A DNA stretch of 64,000 bases from Larkinella sp051857545. GTDB taxonomy: Bacteria > Bacteroidota > Bacteroidia > Cytophagales > Spirosomataceae. Location: the NCBI RefSeq assembly GCF_051857545.1, contig NZ_JBPZHB010000002.1, positions 682,001 to 746,000 on the forward strand, written 5' to 3'. Below, piece after piece: positions 23,471 through 32,196 of this stretch; the first letter of the stretch is position 1; every line of letters begins with the position of its first letter. Position numbers and translations under genes: made by a program. Under the pieces are notes generated by a model. The model was given only the letters and a program-made list of their open reading frames with translations. It searched no databases and was not told where the DNA came from.

Positions 23471-24713
23471 AAGATTTCAGTGCTTCCGCGATTTTGAGTT
23501 TTGACATGCGCAGGGCGGGCAGGACGCCGGACAGGAGCCCGAAGACGAGGCAGACCAACAGGCTGACCAGGAATACGTTCAGATTGATGGTCAGGTCGGC
23601 GTAGGCAATGATGCCGCTGCTGTTGATGAGTTGTATGACAATCAGGGTTAGAACGATAGCGATGCCGCCACCGATCAGCGTGATGAAAATGTTTTCGATG
23701 ATAAACTGCCACATGAGGGTTTGGACGGGTGCGCCGAAGGCTTTCCGGATGCCGATTTCCGAGGCCCGTTCCATGATCCGGCTGACGTTCACGTTCACCA
23801 GGTTGACGGCCGGAAGTCCAATCAACATGAGCATGATAAAGGCAATGATACCGAAAAAGACGGTTTTCAGTCCTTTGTTGCCGTTGAGGGTGCCGACGAA
23901 ATTTTCCACATACGGCTCGCTTTTCACTTCCACATACGCATATTTATACCCATCCTCAACGCCCGGCAACGGGATTCGGGCGATGTGGCTCTGAAATTCA
24001 TCCCGAACGGTTTTGAGATCGGACGTCTTTTTCGCCAGCAGAATCGCCACGTAACCGCCCCGCATGCCGGTTCGCTGGTAATTACTTTTAGGCGTGGTGT
24101 ACGGATAATACACGTCGGCGTAGGTAAACGGCCGGGTCACCGGGCTGCCTCTCACCACCCCAATAACGCGGTAATGAATGCTTTCTATTTCGACGTCTTT
24201 GCCAATTACCGATTCCGCCACATTCCCAAAATACTGCTTTTTGAAGTCATCTGTAATCACAACAACCAGATCGCTGTTGGCAATATTTTGCTCGTTGTAG
24301 GGCTTGCCTTCCAGAAAGTCAAACTCGGTCACTTCCCAGAAATCCGCGTCGGTATACTTGGTGTTCAGCTTGATTTTCTGCGAACCCACGTAGGCGTTGG
24401 AGCTATTGACAAAGGTACAGATCGTGACCCGCTCGGCGGTTTTCAGCGATTTGGCGTATTCCGTCAAAAACTTGAAGCTCATCGGCCCCGAACTGCTGCC
24501 GGTTCTGGTCGAATCCTGGGTTCGCATCTGCATGACGTAGAGCGACCGGTCGCGTTTGGTTTCCGGGTAATGACTCCCGAACAAATGGTCGAGAAACGAG
24601 GTCAGCACCATCAGCACTGTCAGGGTCAGACTAATGCCGAAGAGCGTGATGAAGGTGTAAAACGGATGCCGCAAGAGCACCTTCCAGGCGATTTTTATGT
24701 AGTTCGTTAGCAT
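23469..24713 (-). CDS. MacB/FtsX-type ABC transporter permease, first copy
   Basis: A 414-residue permease with the MacB topology: N-terminal span (about 18-40, FYTFITLFGISLTLTVLMVL), periplasmic domain (about 45-285) and three C-terminal spans, with the conserved cytoplasmic loop RIMERASEIGIRKAFGAPVQ. Substrates of such pumps in Bacteroidota are mostly unknown (drugs, peptides, lipids). It is only distantly similar to the next permease, so the two probably form a heterodimer. Confidence 0.9.
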   Translation of the reverse strand: MLTNYIKIAWKVLLRHPFYTFITLFGISLTLTVLMVLTSFLDHLFGSHYPETKRDRSLYVMQMRTQDSTRTGSSSGPMSFKFLTEYAKSLKTAERVTICTFVNSSNAYVGSQKIKLNTKYTDADFWEVTEFDFLEGKPYNEQNIANSDLVVVITDDFKKQYFGNVAESVIGKDVEIESIHYRVIGVVRGSPVTRPFTYADVYYPYTTPKSNYQRTGMRGGYVAILLAKKTSDLKTVRDEFQSHIARIPLPGVEDGYKYAYVEVKSEPYVENFVGTLNGNKGLKTVFFGIIAFIMLMLIGLPAVNLVNVNVSRIMERASEIGIRKAFGAPVQTLMWQFIIENIFITLIGGGIAIVLTLIVIQLINSSGIIAYADLTINLNVFLVSLLVCLVFGLLSGVLPALRMSKLKIAEALKS

Positions 24714-24716
24714 TTC

Positions 24717-24819
24717 ATTGAGTGATTGAGTGATTTAGCGATTGAGTGGACGGGTGACTAAGGAAATAGAAACGTATGATCTTTGATCTATTCACTCAAT
24801 CACTCATTCGCTCAATCAC
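24717..24819. repeat. Inverted repeat, GAGTGATTGAGTGATT family, copy 2
   Basis: Left arm ATTGAGTGATTGAGTGATTT and onward; right arm ends 24819. It lies 4 bases from the stop of the ATPase gene (24824). Confidence 0.88.
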
Positions 24820-24823
24820 AATT

Positions 24824-25486
24824 TTATTGCACCTGCGTCCCGTCAAAAAGGCGGATCAATCGATGCGTGCGTTTGGCCATGGTTTCGTCGTGGGTCACCA
24901 TGATGATCGTGGCGCCTTCGTCGTTCAATCCCTGGAGAATGTTCATGATCTCGTTGCCCATCGCGCTGTCGAGGTTTCCGGTGGGTTCATCGGCCAGGAT
25001 GATTTCCGGTTTACCAACGATGGCGCGGGCGATGGCGACGCGCTGTTTCTGTCCGCCCGACAACTGCTTCGGGAAGTGCTTGATGCGGTTGCTCAGGCCC
25101 ACTTTTTCCAGCGCTTCTTTGGCGTAGGTCTGGCGCGGTTTTCCGTTCGTGGAACGATACAGCAACGGGATTTCCACGTTATCGACCACCGATAAGTCGT
25201 TGATCAGGTGGAAGCTCTGGAAGATAAAGCCGATTTTCTCGTTGCGCAACCGGGCCAGTTCCTTGTCGCGGTAGGTCGACACCCGCTGACCATCCAGCTC
25301 GACGGTGCCTTTCGAGGGTTCGTCCAGCAGCCCCATGATGTTGAGGAGCGTCGATTTGCCGCAACCCGATGGCCCCATGATGGAGACAAATTCACCCTTG
25401 CGGATGTTGAGGTTGATGTTGTTGAGCGCCAGCGTCTCGATGCTGCTGGTGCGGTACACTTTTTCGATGTTCGTAAGGTTGATCAT
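24824..25486 (-). CDS. MacB/LolD-type ABC transporter ATPase
   Basis: A 220-residue ATPase: Walker A GPSGCGKST, signature LSGGQKQRVAIARAI, Walker B ILADEPTGNLD and H-loop MVTHD, in the order and spacing of the MacB/LolD/FtsE group. Start placed at ATG 25486 (MINLTNIEKVYRT), leaving one base after the TolC stop; an ATG at 25516 would overlap TolC. It powers the two neighbouring permeases. Confidence 0.93.
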   Translation of the reverse strand: MINLTNIEKVYRTSSIETLALNNINLNIRKGEFVSIMGPSGCGKSTLLNIMGLLDEPSKGTVELDGQRVSTYRDKELARLRNEKIGFIFQSFHLINDLSVVDNVEIPLLYRSTNGKPRQTYAKEALEKVGLSNRIKHFPKQLSGGQKQRVAIARAIVGKPEIILADEPTGNLDSAMGNEIMNILQGLNDEGATIIMVTHDETMAKRTHRLIRLFDGTQVQ

Positions 25487-25487
25487 G

Positions 25488-26990
25488 TTAGTATTTGATT
25501 TTTTCATTGCGTTCAAAATCGTACAGCGTCAGCAGCCGGATGGTGTAAAAAGCCGTCCAGTAATCCCGCAGGGCCAGAATGGCATCGCGCCGGGCGCGGT
25601 CTTTTTCCTGCATGGCAATGCCTAAATCCGTGACGCTCAAATCACTCAGTATAAAGCGGTTCTGGGCAATCTGGTAGCGTTGCTGGCCAATTGCGTCGGC
25701 TTCGGCGGTGAGTTTCACCTGCTGCTGGAGCATTTGCAGTAGCGTCACCTGCGTATAAATGGCCTGTTCGAACGTTAGCTTGTCCTGCTCCACGGTTTGC
25801 GTCACCAACTGCTGCGTGGCTTTGGCGGTTTCGGTTCGGGCCTGGGCGCGACCCCACGTCATGATGGGCAGCACAAACTGCACTTCGAGGTATTCCCGAT
25901 CCTGCGGGCGAATGTAAATATCGCCCAGATTGGCACCCCGGTTCGAGAGACCAAAAGCCGCATTCAGTGTGGCATTCAGACCGTTGTCTTTGCGGGCTTT
26001 GTCCACATCGCGCTGGGCTTCCAAGGCTTTCCGCCGGAAGGCGATGGCGTCGGAGCGGTTGTTGAAGGCTTCATTCAGGGCTTTTTGGACGTCGATGGTA
26101 AGTTCGCTAATGTGGGTCGGCACCACCAGTTCCAGTTTCCGGTCGTCGCGGTAGCCCATATACGAACGCAGGCTCAGCGAGGCAATTTCGGCATTCTGGC
26201 GCGCCGATGCGAACTCTTTTTTGGCCGTCAAAACGCCCATTTGCAATTGCAGGATGTCATTCTGGGAAATCTTGCCCAGTTCCAGTTTGTGTTGGGCAAT
26301 TTTATACAAGGTGTCGTTGTTGCTCAGGTTTTTTTCGGCAATCTGCAAATTGACCTGCGCCACCAGCAAATCAAAATAATAGCCCGTGGCCGAAACCGTC
26401 ACTTTCTCCATCGACTCGATGAAAAACTGGTTGCTTTCTTCAAATTTCAACGGCTCAATTTTGCGATCCCACTTCATTTGGTTGAATTGAAACAGCGGCT
26501 GCCGGAGTCCGACCGCAAACGGAATGCCGTTGTACAGCCGGTTATTTCGCTCGAAATCGTCAAACCGCTGAATCTGTTTCTGCACGAAAACCGACCCGCC
26601 GGTTGGCGCAATGTTCTGGCTCAGCGAGAGATTCAAAACCGAATTGTTGTTGGAAATCGGCTGGAAGCTAATTGTTCCGTCGGGCTGCGTTACCTGGATA
26701 AAGGACCGTTCGAAGTTGGGCAGCGAACCGTCGAGGCTCAGTTGCGGTTTGAAACCCGCCTGAAACGTCCGGTATTGCCAATAGCTGGTCTGTTTCTGCG
26801 TGGCCGCCTGTTTCGCCGAAATCGACTGCGACTTTGCCATCTGCACCACATCGTCGAGCGTCAGCAACTGCGGCTGGGCTTGTAGGGTATGTCCCAGCAA
26901 AAGCAGCACAAGAAGACCAAGACTAATCAGAAGAGCCGTCTTTTTTTCAGTAATCAGCGGCTTGTTCGGGGTAGCGTGTTCAGTTTGCAT
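25488..26990 (-). CDS. TolC-family outer-membrane efflux protein
   Basis: A 500-residue protein with an N-terminal hydrophobic segment (about 22-37) that serves as signal, and two TolC/OEP repeats rich in long coiled-coil helices (for example NLSNNDTLYKIAQHKLELGK and AIYTQVTLLQMLQQQVKLTA). It forms the trimeric outer-membrane exit duct of the tripartite pump. It overlaps the adaptor gene by 11 bases, implying coupled translation. Confidence 0.92.
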   Translation of the reverse strand: MQTEHATPNKPLITEKKTALLISLGLLVLLLLGHTLQAQPQLLTLDDVVQMAKSQSISAKQAATQKQTSYWQYRTFQAGFKPQLSLDGSLPNFERSFIQVTQPDGTISFQPISNNNSVLNLSLSQNIAPTGGSVFVQKQIQRFDDFERNNRLYNGIPFAVGLRQPLFQFNQMKWDRKIEPLKFEESNQFFIESMEKVTVSATGYYFDLLVAQVNLQIAEKNLSNNDTLYKIAQHKLELGKISQNDILQLQMGVLTAKKEFASARQNAEIASLSLRSYMGYRDDRKLELVVPTHISELTIDVQKALNEAFNNRSDAIAFRRKALEAQRDVDKARKDNGLNATLNAAFGLSNRGANLGDIYIRPQDREYLEVQFVLPIMTWGRAQARTETAKATQQLVTQTVEQDKLTFEQAIYTQVTLLQMLQQQVKLTAEADAIGQQRYQIAQNRFILSDLSVTDLGIAMQEKDRARRDAILALRDYWTAFYTIRLLTLYDFERNEKIKY

Positions 26991-28239
26991 GGTTGTCGAT
27001 CGTGATTTCCTGCAAATGCTCGAACTCGCTCAAATCGGTGATGATGACGCGCTCGCCCGGCTGAATCCCGCTTTTGATCTCCACATAATCGAAATTGGAC
27101 AAGCCAACCTGCATTTCCCGGCGTTGGGCGATTCCCTGGTTATTCAGGACGTAAACAAACTGATTTTTCTTGCCTTTGAACGCTGGTCCGTTGGCCACCC
27201 GAACGGCTTTGGCGGTCTGGCTGGTTACCACGAAGACTTCCACTTTCATGTTGGGCCGGAGCGACGCGTGGTGGTTGTCGTCCAGTTGCACCACGAACTG
27301 AATGACGCCGTTTTTCACCGACGGTTTTACCTGTGTAATGAGGCCGCGCAAATTGGTTTCGTTGACTTTGACGATGACCGGCAAACCGGCTTTCACCTGA
27401 TCGGCGTAGACATCGGAGCAGGAGCCTTCAATCCGAAAACTACCCAGATCGGCTAGTTTCGCCAGAATTTCGCCTTCGTTGACCGCCGAGCCGATGTTCT
27501 CATTCACCCAGGTCAGCACGCCCGGTCGGTCGGCGATGATGTTGGCCTGATTCAGTTTTCGATCCAGTTCGCTCAGGTTTTTCTCTTCGATTTGCGCCTG
27601 CAAGGTGGTTTCTTTCAGGCTGGCGCCCATCGACTGGCGGTTGTAGGAAAGGTCGTTTTCCAGTTTTTTCTTTTCCAGTTCGGCAATGCGAAGGCTGTTT
27701 TCGGCGCGGGTGACGTCTTCCTGGGTTTGTCCCCCGACTTTCAGCAGGCGTCGGGCATCTTCCAGTTCGGCTTTTAGCCGGTTAATGTTGAGGGATTTGA
27801 TCTGGTCGTCGGCTTCGGCATCGAAGAGGTTTTTGTTGAGCTTCATCCGCAATTGTTCGATGCTGTTGCGTTTGAGCGCCAACTGATCTTTCATCTTTTC
27901 GAATTCAATGAGGGTCAGCGATTTGTCCAGATCCAGAATGGCCTGACCCGGTTTGATCTGCGTGCCGGGGGTCAGCAGGACGCGCCGGATGCTGGCGCGG
28001 ATGGGGCTGGTGATGATTTGTTCGTAAGCCGGAATGACTTCACCCGTGGCACTCAGCGAATTCTCGACCGGGCCAATCTCCGCCGTCGCTGTCCGGATGC
28101 GCGAGGCTTCGACGGATGTTTTTAAAACACGCCGGAAGAAGTAAATCGCGATTCCGGCAACGACCAGCACGACAAAGACGATGAGGTAATTTTTGGTCCG
28201 GCTTTGCCTGACGATTTCGGGGGCTAATTCTCTATCCAT
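26980..28239 (-). CDS. HlyD/MacA-like periplasmic adaptor protein
   Basis: A 419-residue membrane fusion protein: one N-terminal span (about 18-35), barrel-sandwich/lipoyl halves (EVIPAYEQIITSPIRASIRR, later RPGVLTWVNENIGSAV) around a long coiled-coil hairpin (about 105-225), then beta-barrel and membrane-proximal domains ending near residue 415. It links the inner-membrane ABC permeases to TolC. It is the first gene of the efflux operon; a candidate sigma-54 promoter ends about 28 bases upstream of the start. Confidence 0.92.
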   Translation of the reverse strand: MDRELAPEIVRQSRTKNYLIVFVVLVVAGIAIYFFRRVLKTSVEASRIRTATAEIGPVENSLSATGEVIPAYEQIITSPIRASIRRVLLTPGTQIKPGQAILDLDKSLTLIEFEKMKDQLALKRNSIEQLRMKLNKNLFDAEADDQIKSLNINRLKAELEDARRLLKVGGQTQEDVTRAENSLRIAELEKKKLENDLSYNRQSMGASLKETTLQAQIEEKNLSELDRKLNQANIIADRPGVLTWVNENIGSAVNEGEILAKLADLGSFRIEGSCSDVYADQVKAGLPVIVKVNETNLRGLITQVKPSVKNGVIQFVVQLDDNHHASLRPNMKVEVFVVTSQTAKAVRVANGPAFKGKKNQFVYVLNNQGIAQRREMQVGLSNFDYVEIKSGIQPGERVIITDLSEFEHLQEITIDNHAN

Positions 28240-28266
28240 TTGTTGTTATACCTTGACAGAGACTAT

Positions 28267-28281
28267 CCAAACGATGTGCCA
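28267..28281 (-). promoter_or_regulatory. Candidate sigma-54 promoter of the efflux operon
   Basis: On the - strand TGGCAC-N5-TTGG, against the sigma-54 consensus TGGCAC-N5-TTGC: the -24 box is perfect and the -12 box has one mismatch in the final base. Predicted transcription start about 18 bases before the adaptor ATG. Confidence 0.6.
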
Positions 28282-28335
28282 GTAGTTAAATGGCTGATAG
28301 TTAGAGGTTTATTGTCTTTTTGGTTTTCTAAAAGT

Positions 28336-28360
28336 GTGCGGTTTCGCACGGGTCGTGCGG
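28336..28360 (-). promoter_or_regulatory. Candidate enhancer site for the NtrC-type regulator
   Basis: Dyad GTGCG-GTTT-CGCAC (28336..28349) with a further CGTGCGG half-site ending at 28360. It lies about 80-100 bases upstream of the predicted sigma-54 start, the usual place for an activator site. Confidence 0.5.
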
Positions 28361-28494
28361 GAGTGAACGAGGTGGTATTACTACAATCTGAAAGGTTTTA
28401 TTTAGATATATTCATAAATTGTATCGACGAGTGAAATTTGCAAACGGACTGATTGGCGTGCGGTAAATACCATCATCTTATTCATCTATTTTTC

Positions 28495-29106
28495 ATGAAA
28501 ACGAAAACTTTACTATGCCTGATTCTGGTGATCAGCGGGTTTGCGGTAACGTATGGTCAATCGGTTTCAAAAAATATTCTTCGCGTCGGCATCGGTACCC
28601 ACTGGCCTTATATGGGAGAGGGATCTGGTATGAAAGGCGGGATTGCCTTTTCGGGTGAGTACATGCGGGAGTTGAAAAAACGCTTTTTCTTAAGTGGCAA
28701 TGTGCAGTATTTAACTCGTCACGAAGGATTTAAAAACGAGATCAACATCAATCGTTCCGAGAACGTAGCTGTACCCAGCTTTTTGAAAAATAAGCGGGTG
28801 CAGCATGAATCGATTGTCGCGGGCTTTGTGAGTGCGGTATGGGCACCCCTGGATGATTCACGAAGTCTCTTTCTGATCGGTGCTGGTGTCGGGGTTCGCT
28901 ATAAAATGTACACGCAGTTTTGGACCTACAGCAATCCGGATGGATATAGGATCGAAAGTCGGCGTCGGATAAGTCCGGCTGGCAACTTTCTGATTAGCTA
29001 CGATTATAAACTAAACCGACACCTGAATCTCGGCATTCGGCAAAATTTCATCATCGACGGCGAGTTTATGCCGCTGCTGACGGTTGGCGTTGGTGCCCGG
29101 TTTTGA
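28495..29106 (+). CDS. Outer-membrane beta-barrel-like protein of unknown function
   Basis: A 203-residue exported protein (signal peptide MKTKTLLCLILVISGFAVTYG). The mature part alternates polar and hydrophobic residues in short strands and ends in an aromatic strand (PLLTVGVGARF), as outer-membrane barrels do. No family recognised beyond the general porin-like outer-membrane group. It is divergent from the efflux operon, and its promoter shares the gap that holds the sigma-54 motif. Confidence 0.72.
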   Translation: MKTKTLLCLILVISGFAVTYGQSVSKNILRVGIGTHWPYMGEGSGMKGGIAFSGEYMRELKKRFFLSGNVQYLTRHEGFKNEININRSENVAVPSFLKNKRVQHESIVAGFVSAVWAPLDDSRSLFLIGAGVGVRYKMYTQFWTYSNPDGYRIESRRRISPAGNFLISYDYKLNRHLNLGIRQNFIIDGEFMPLLTVGVGARF

Positions 29107-29118
29107 GCTATAAAAAAA

Positions 29119-29145
29119 GCCCCGTATTCATGGGGCATAATTTTT
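29119..29145 (+). terminator. Terminator after the beta-barrel gene
   Basis: Stem GCCCC/GGGGC with an 8-base loop (29119..29136), preceded by an A run and followed by ATAATTTTTT. The flanking A and T runs may let it work in both directions. Confidence 0.75.
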
Positions 29146-29171
29146 TATTAAGCATACACCTTCAACCGCTG

Positions 29172-31178
29172 TCAGGGTTTCTTATCCGCCAACTGCACGG
29201 TTTTCACATCTACCGTGATCTCCTTCAACCGTTTGGCCACGTTCTCCGGCATGGATTCCTGAAACCGGCCGCCCAGGTGTTTGGCCAGAAACTTCTCTGC
29301 CAGGGCCAGCATCGCCATGTTGTTGACGGGCCGCGCAAAACCGTGGCCTTCATCGGGCGCACAGAGGTATTCGACCGGAAAACCACGGTCGCGGAGGGCC
29401 ACCACAATCTGGTCGGACTCCGCTTTGTTGACGCGCGGGTCGTTGGCGCCCTGCACCACCAGCAAGGGTGATTTGATCTTGTCGGCAGAAAACAACGGCG
29501 ATTGTTTCATCAATTGCGCTTTGCCTTCGGGCGTGTTGGGGTCGCCCATGCGCTCGTAGAACGTTTTCCGAACTGACTCCCAGTAGGGCGGAATCGAGTT
29601 CAGCAGCGTGATGATGTTGGACGGTGCGACAATGGCAACACCAGCCGCGTAGACGTCGGGCGTGAAGGCCAGGCCCGCCAGCGTGGCATAACCGCCGTAG
29701 GAACCGCCCATGATGCCGACGCGCTTCGGATCGGCAATGCCCTGATCGATCAGGTATTTGACGCCCCAAGTGATGTCGTCCTGCATTTTTTCGCCCCACT
29801 GTTTGTTGCCCGCGTTCAGAAATTGCTTGCCGTAGCCGGTCGACGACCGGAAATTCATCGACAAAACCGCATACCCCCGATTCGCCAGAAACTGGTGGTA
29901 CGAGTTATACCCCCAGGCGTCACGCGCCCACGGTCCGCCGTGGGGAACAATCACCACCGGCAGATTCTTGTGGTCACGGCCCTTGGGCAAGGTCAGAAAA
30001 GCCGGGATTTCCAGGCCGTCGGATGATTTATACCGGATGGCTTCCATGCGGGCCAGGTCGTTGATCGGCAGTTTGGGGCGGGGGCGGTATTGGAACGTCA
30101 GCTCTTTGGTTTTGCGGTCGAACAGAAACGTGGCACCGGGGTCGGTGTCGCTCGTCGCCGACAGCAGCCAGTATTGCTCATCGTCCGTGGCCGAACCGAA
30201 TAGAACATCGACGCCCGGAAGTTCCCGCAGAATGAACTGAAAGTCTTTTTCAAACAGTTTGTCTTTCCAGTACCGGCGTAGCCGGTCGTCGGTGTAGGTC
30301 GTAAAAATGGGTTCCCGGGTCACTTCCGAAATAAGAATGCTTCCGAAATCCACCTTTTTCATCGGATCGGATTCGACCGACTGCTCTTTCAGCGAAACCG
30401 GGTTGAGCAGAATCAGTTTCTGAAGATCCGACTTGTCTTTGTTGGTGACCAGATAAACCCGCTGATTATCCTTGTGAAAACCAATGGGATAGCTGGTTTC
30501 ATAAATCGTCGTTGAATAGATTTTGGTCATACCGGCCTCATCGACCCGCAGAATTTCGGAACTGCCGTCGGCTGCGGTACTGGTGGCGAGCCGCAGTTTG
30601 TCGTCCCAGTCGAAAATCCAGCCGGTAACCCGGTCGGTATTCTTGCGAACGAGCGTTTTTTCGCCGGTAGTCAGGTTCAGTTTGTAAAGGTCATGCCAGG
30701 CTTTATCGCGGTCGTTCAGGCCAATATACAGCGTATTGGGGTCGGTTTTGGGAACCCGATAAATAGCCGCCCGCACCCCGTTGACATCGGTCAGGTTGCG
30801 GGCCGCCGGTACAGTGCTGGCTTTCAGACCCTCGGAAGGGCTAACTGCGTAGATATTGAAATTCTCATTCCCGCCCTTGTCCTGCACGTAAAGCACATAT
30901 TTGCCATCCCGCGACCAGAAATAATTGGCGATGGGCCGGGTCGTGTCGGCCGTCACCGGTTTGGCCGCTGTAAACGGATCATCGCGTTTTTTGACCCAGA
31001 TGTTGCGGGTTCCTTTATACGGTTTGATGAACGACATGTAGGCCCCATCGGGCGAAAGCTGCGCGCCGATAATTTCGGGATCGCCAAAAATTAGCTGCCG
31101 GTCGATGAGCGCCGGAACCTGGGCCATTGCCGCCGTAGCCAGCCAAAACGTAAAAAACAGCAGGGATACCTTCTTCAT
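29172..31178 (-). CDS. S9 family peptidase (prolyl oligopeptidase/acylaminoacyl peptidase type)
   Basis: A 668-residue exported peptidase with signal peptide (to about residue 19, AAMAQ). The N-terminal part (about 30-390) is a beta-propeller of WD40/TolB-like blades (GDPEIIGAQLSPDGAYMSFI, YFWSRDGKYVLYVQD). The C-terminal alpha/beta-hydrolase (about 400-650) has the Ser of GGSYGGYATLAG near 494, the Asp of VVQGANDPRV near 577 and the His of PDEGHGFARP near 610. It should cleave peptides, probably in the periplasm. Confidence 0.92.
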   Translation of the reverse strand: MKKVSLLFFTFWLATAAMAQVPALIDRQLIFGDPEIIGAQLSPDGAYMSFIKPYKGTRNIWVKKRDDPFTAAKPVTADTTRPIANYFWSRDGKYVLYVQDKGGNENFNIYAVSPSEGLKASTVPAARNLTDVNGVRAAIYRVPKTDPNTLYIGLNDRDKAWHDLYKLNLTTGEKTLVRKNTDRVTGWIFDWDDKLRLATSTAADGSSEILRVDEAGMTKIYSTTIYETSYPIGFHKDNQRVYLVTNKDKSDLQKLILLNPVSLKEQSVESDPMKKVDFGSILISEVTREPIFTTYTDDRLRRYWKDKLFEKDFQFILRELPGVDVLFGSATDDEQYWLLSATSDTDPGATFLFDRKTKELTFQYRPRPKLPINDLARMEAIRYKSSDGLEIPAFLTLPKGRDHKNLPVVIVPHGGPWARDAWGYNSYHQFLANRGYAVLSMNFRSSTGYGKQFLNAGNKQWGEKMQDDITWGVKYLIDQGIADPKRVGIMGGSYGGYATLAGLAFTPDVYAAGVAIVAPSNIITLLNSIPPYWESVRKTFYERMGDPNTPEGKAQLMKQSPLFSADKIKSPLLVVQGANDPRVNKAESDQIVVALRDRGFPVEYLCAPDEGHGFARPVNNMAMLALAEKFLAKHLGGRFQESMPENVAKRLKEITVDVKTVQLADKKP

Positions 31179-31269
31179 AACAACGGTTGGTCAAGGATGA
31201 AGTTGGTAAGTTAAAGAAAAAAGAAGTTGAAATCGAGGGGAGTGCCTTGGTGTGGTAGTTGAAAAGAGA

Positions 31270-31364
31270 GAATTTTAAATGGTAAATGATGAACGCTAAA
31301 TGTAAAAGTATCCAGGTGCCGTTCACTTTTACATTTAGCGTTCATCATTTACCATTTAAAATTC
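31270..31364. repeat. Perfect 40-bp inverted repeat (ATGAACGCTAAATGTAAAAG family), copy 1
   Basis: Left arm 31270..31309 and right arm 31325..31364 match at all 40 positions around a 15-base loop. It ends 9 bases before the stop of the isochorismatase gene (- strand). Family members: 33407 and 55538. Confidence 0.96.
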
Positions 31365-31373
31365 TTTTCTTCT

Positions 31374-32015
31374 TTACGCCGAGTATCCGCGTCCTTCAAT
31401 TTCTGTCACTTTTTCGCCCGACAGTTCTTCCACAAACTGGTCGTGGGTCATCGGTTTGGAGAACATGGGGAAGTTTTTGGCGCAGGCAAATTTCTGTTCT
31501 TCTTCACTCAGGGTGGCCGTGCAGTCGGTTAAGGTAATCACTTCAAAGCCTTTTTCATAACCGGACCGCATGGTCGATTCCACGCAGCAGTTCGTCAGAA
31601 AACCGCCCAGCGCAATGGTTTCGATGCCTTTGCTGCGGAGAATAAAATCCAGGTTGGTGCTGGCAAATGCATCGAGGCCACGTTTACCTTCCAGCACGAT
31701 CTCGCCCGACTCCGGCTTCACATCATCGACAATCTCGACGCCCCAACTGCCTTTCCGAAACGACTGGCTATCGACCACGCCTTTCAAAATGCCGTAGGGA
31801 TGGGCCGTAATTTCGTAGTAGCCTTCGTGAAAACTGATTGGCGAATGGATGATCGTAACCCCGGCTTCACGGGCTTTCGTCAGAACGTCTTTCGTATTTT
31901 CCAACATGTTGGTGGAGTCCATCACGCCTTTGACGGCGTCGTGCAGGCTGCCTCCCGGCGAGGTGAAATCGTTTTGATACTCGATCAGAACCAGAGCGGT
32001 TTTCGATGCATTCAT
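31374..32015 (-). CDS. Cysteine hydrolase, isochorismatase-like
   Basis: A 213-residue cytosolic enzyme of the isochorismatase/nicotinamidase superfamily. Landmarks: ALVLIEYQNDFTSPGGSLHD with the catalytic Asp near residue 16, Lys in VLEGKRGLDAF, and the catalytic Cys in FLTNCCVESTMRSGYEKGFE near 147. The superfamily hydrolyses varied amides and enol ethers; the substrate here is not predictable. It is divergent from the flavin monooxygenase gene. Confidence 0.88.
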   Translation of the reverse strand: MNASKTALVLIEYQNDFTSPGGSLHDAVKGVMDSTNMLENTKDVLTKAREAGVTIIHSPISFHEGYYEITAHPYGILKGVVDSQSFRKGSWGVEIVDDVKPESGEIVLEGKRGLDAFASTNLDFILRSKGIETIALGGFLTNCCVESTMRSGYEKGFEVITLTDCTATLSEEEQKFACAKNFPMFSKPMTHDQFVEELSGEKVTEIEGRGYSA

Positions 32016-32196
32016 GGCTTGAGGGGTGTGTTAAAAGGTGAACGTTAAAGCTAGACAATTCCAGTTGTATAGAAAAGCAACGCGCCCGGTCGGTTGGAAT
32101 TGTTCGCTCGTCGGCCAAAAATGGCGGTTCACGAAAATCGCCGGGCATGGATGGACAGGCCGTCCTACTTTTGGCTATTCAATCAGCAGAACGACC

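Noticed and set aside
25797..26885. Long open frames opposite the TolC and permease genes (also 23721..24710)
   Set aside because: Shadows of well-supported genes on the other strand; no start signal and unnatural composition.
32038..32196. Upstream extension of the flavin monooxygenase
   Set aside because: No fold or signal, and the FAD-binding strand begins directly after the ATG at 32197.
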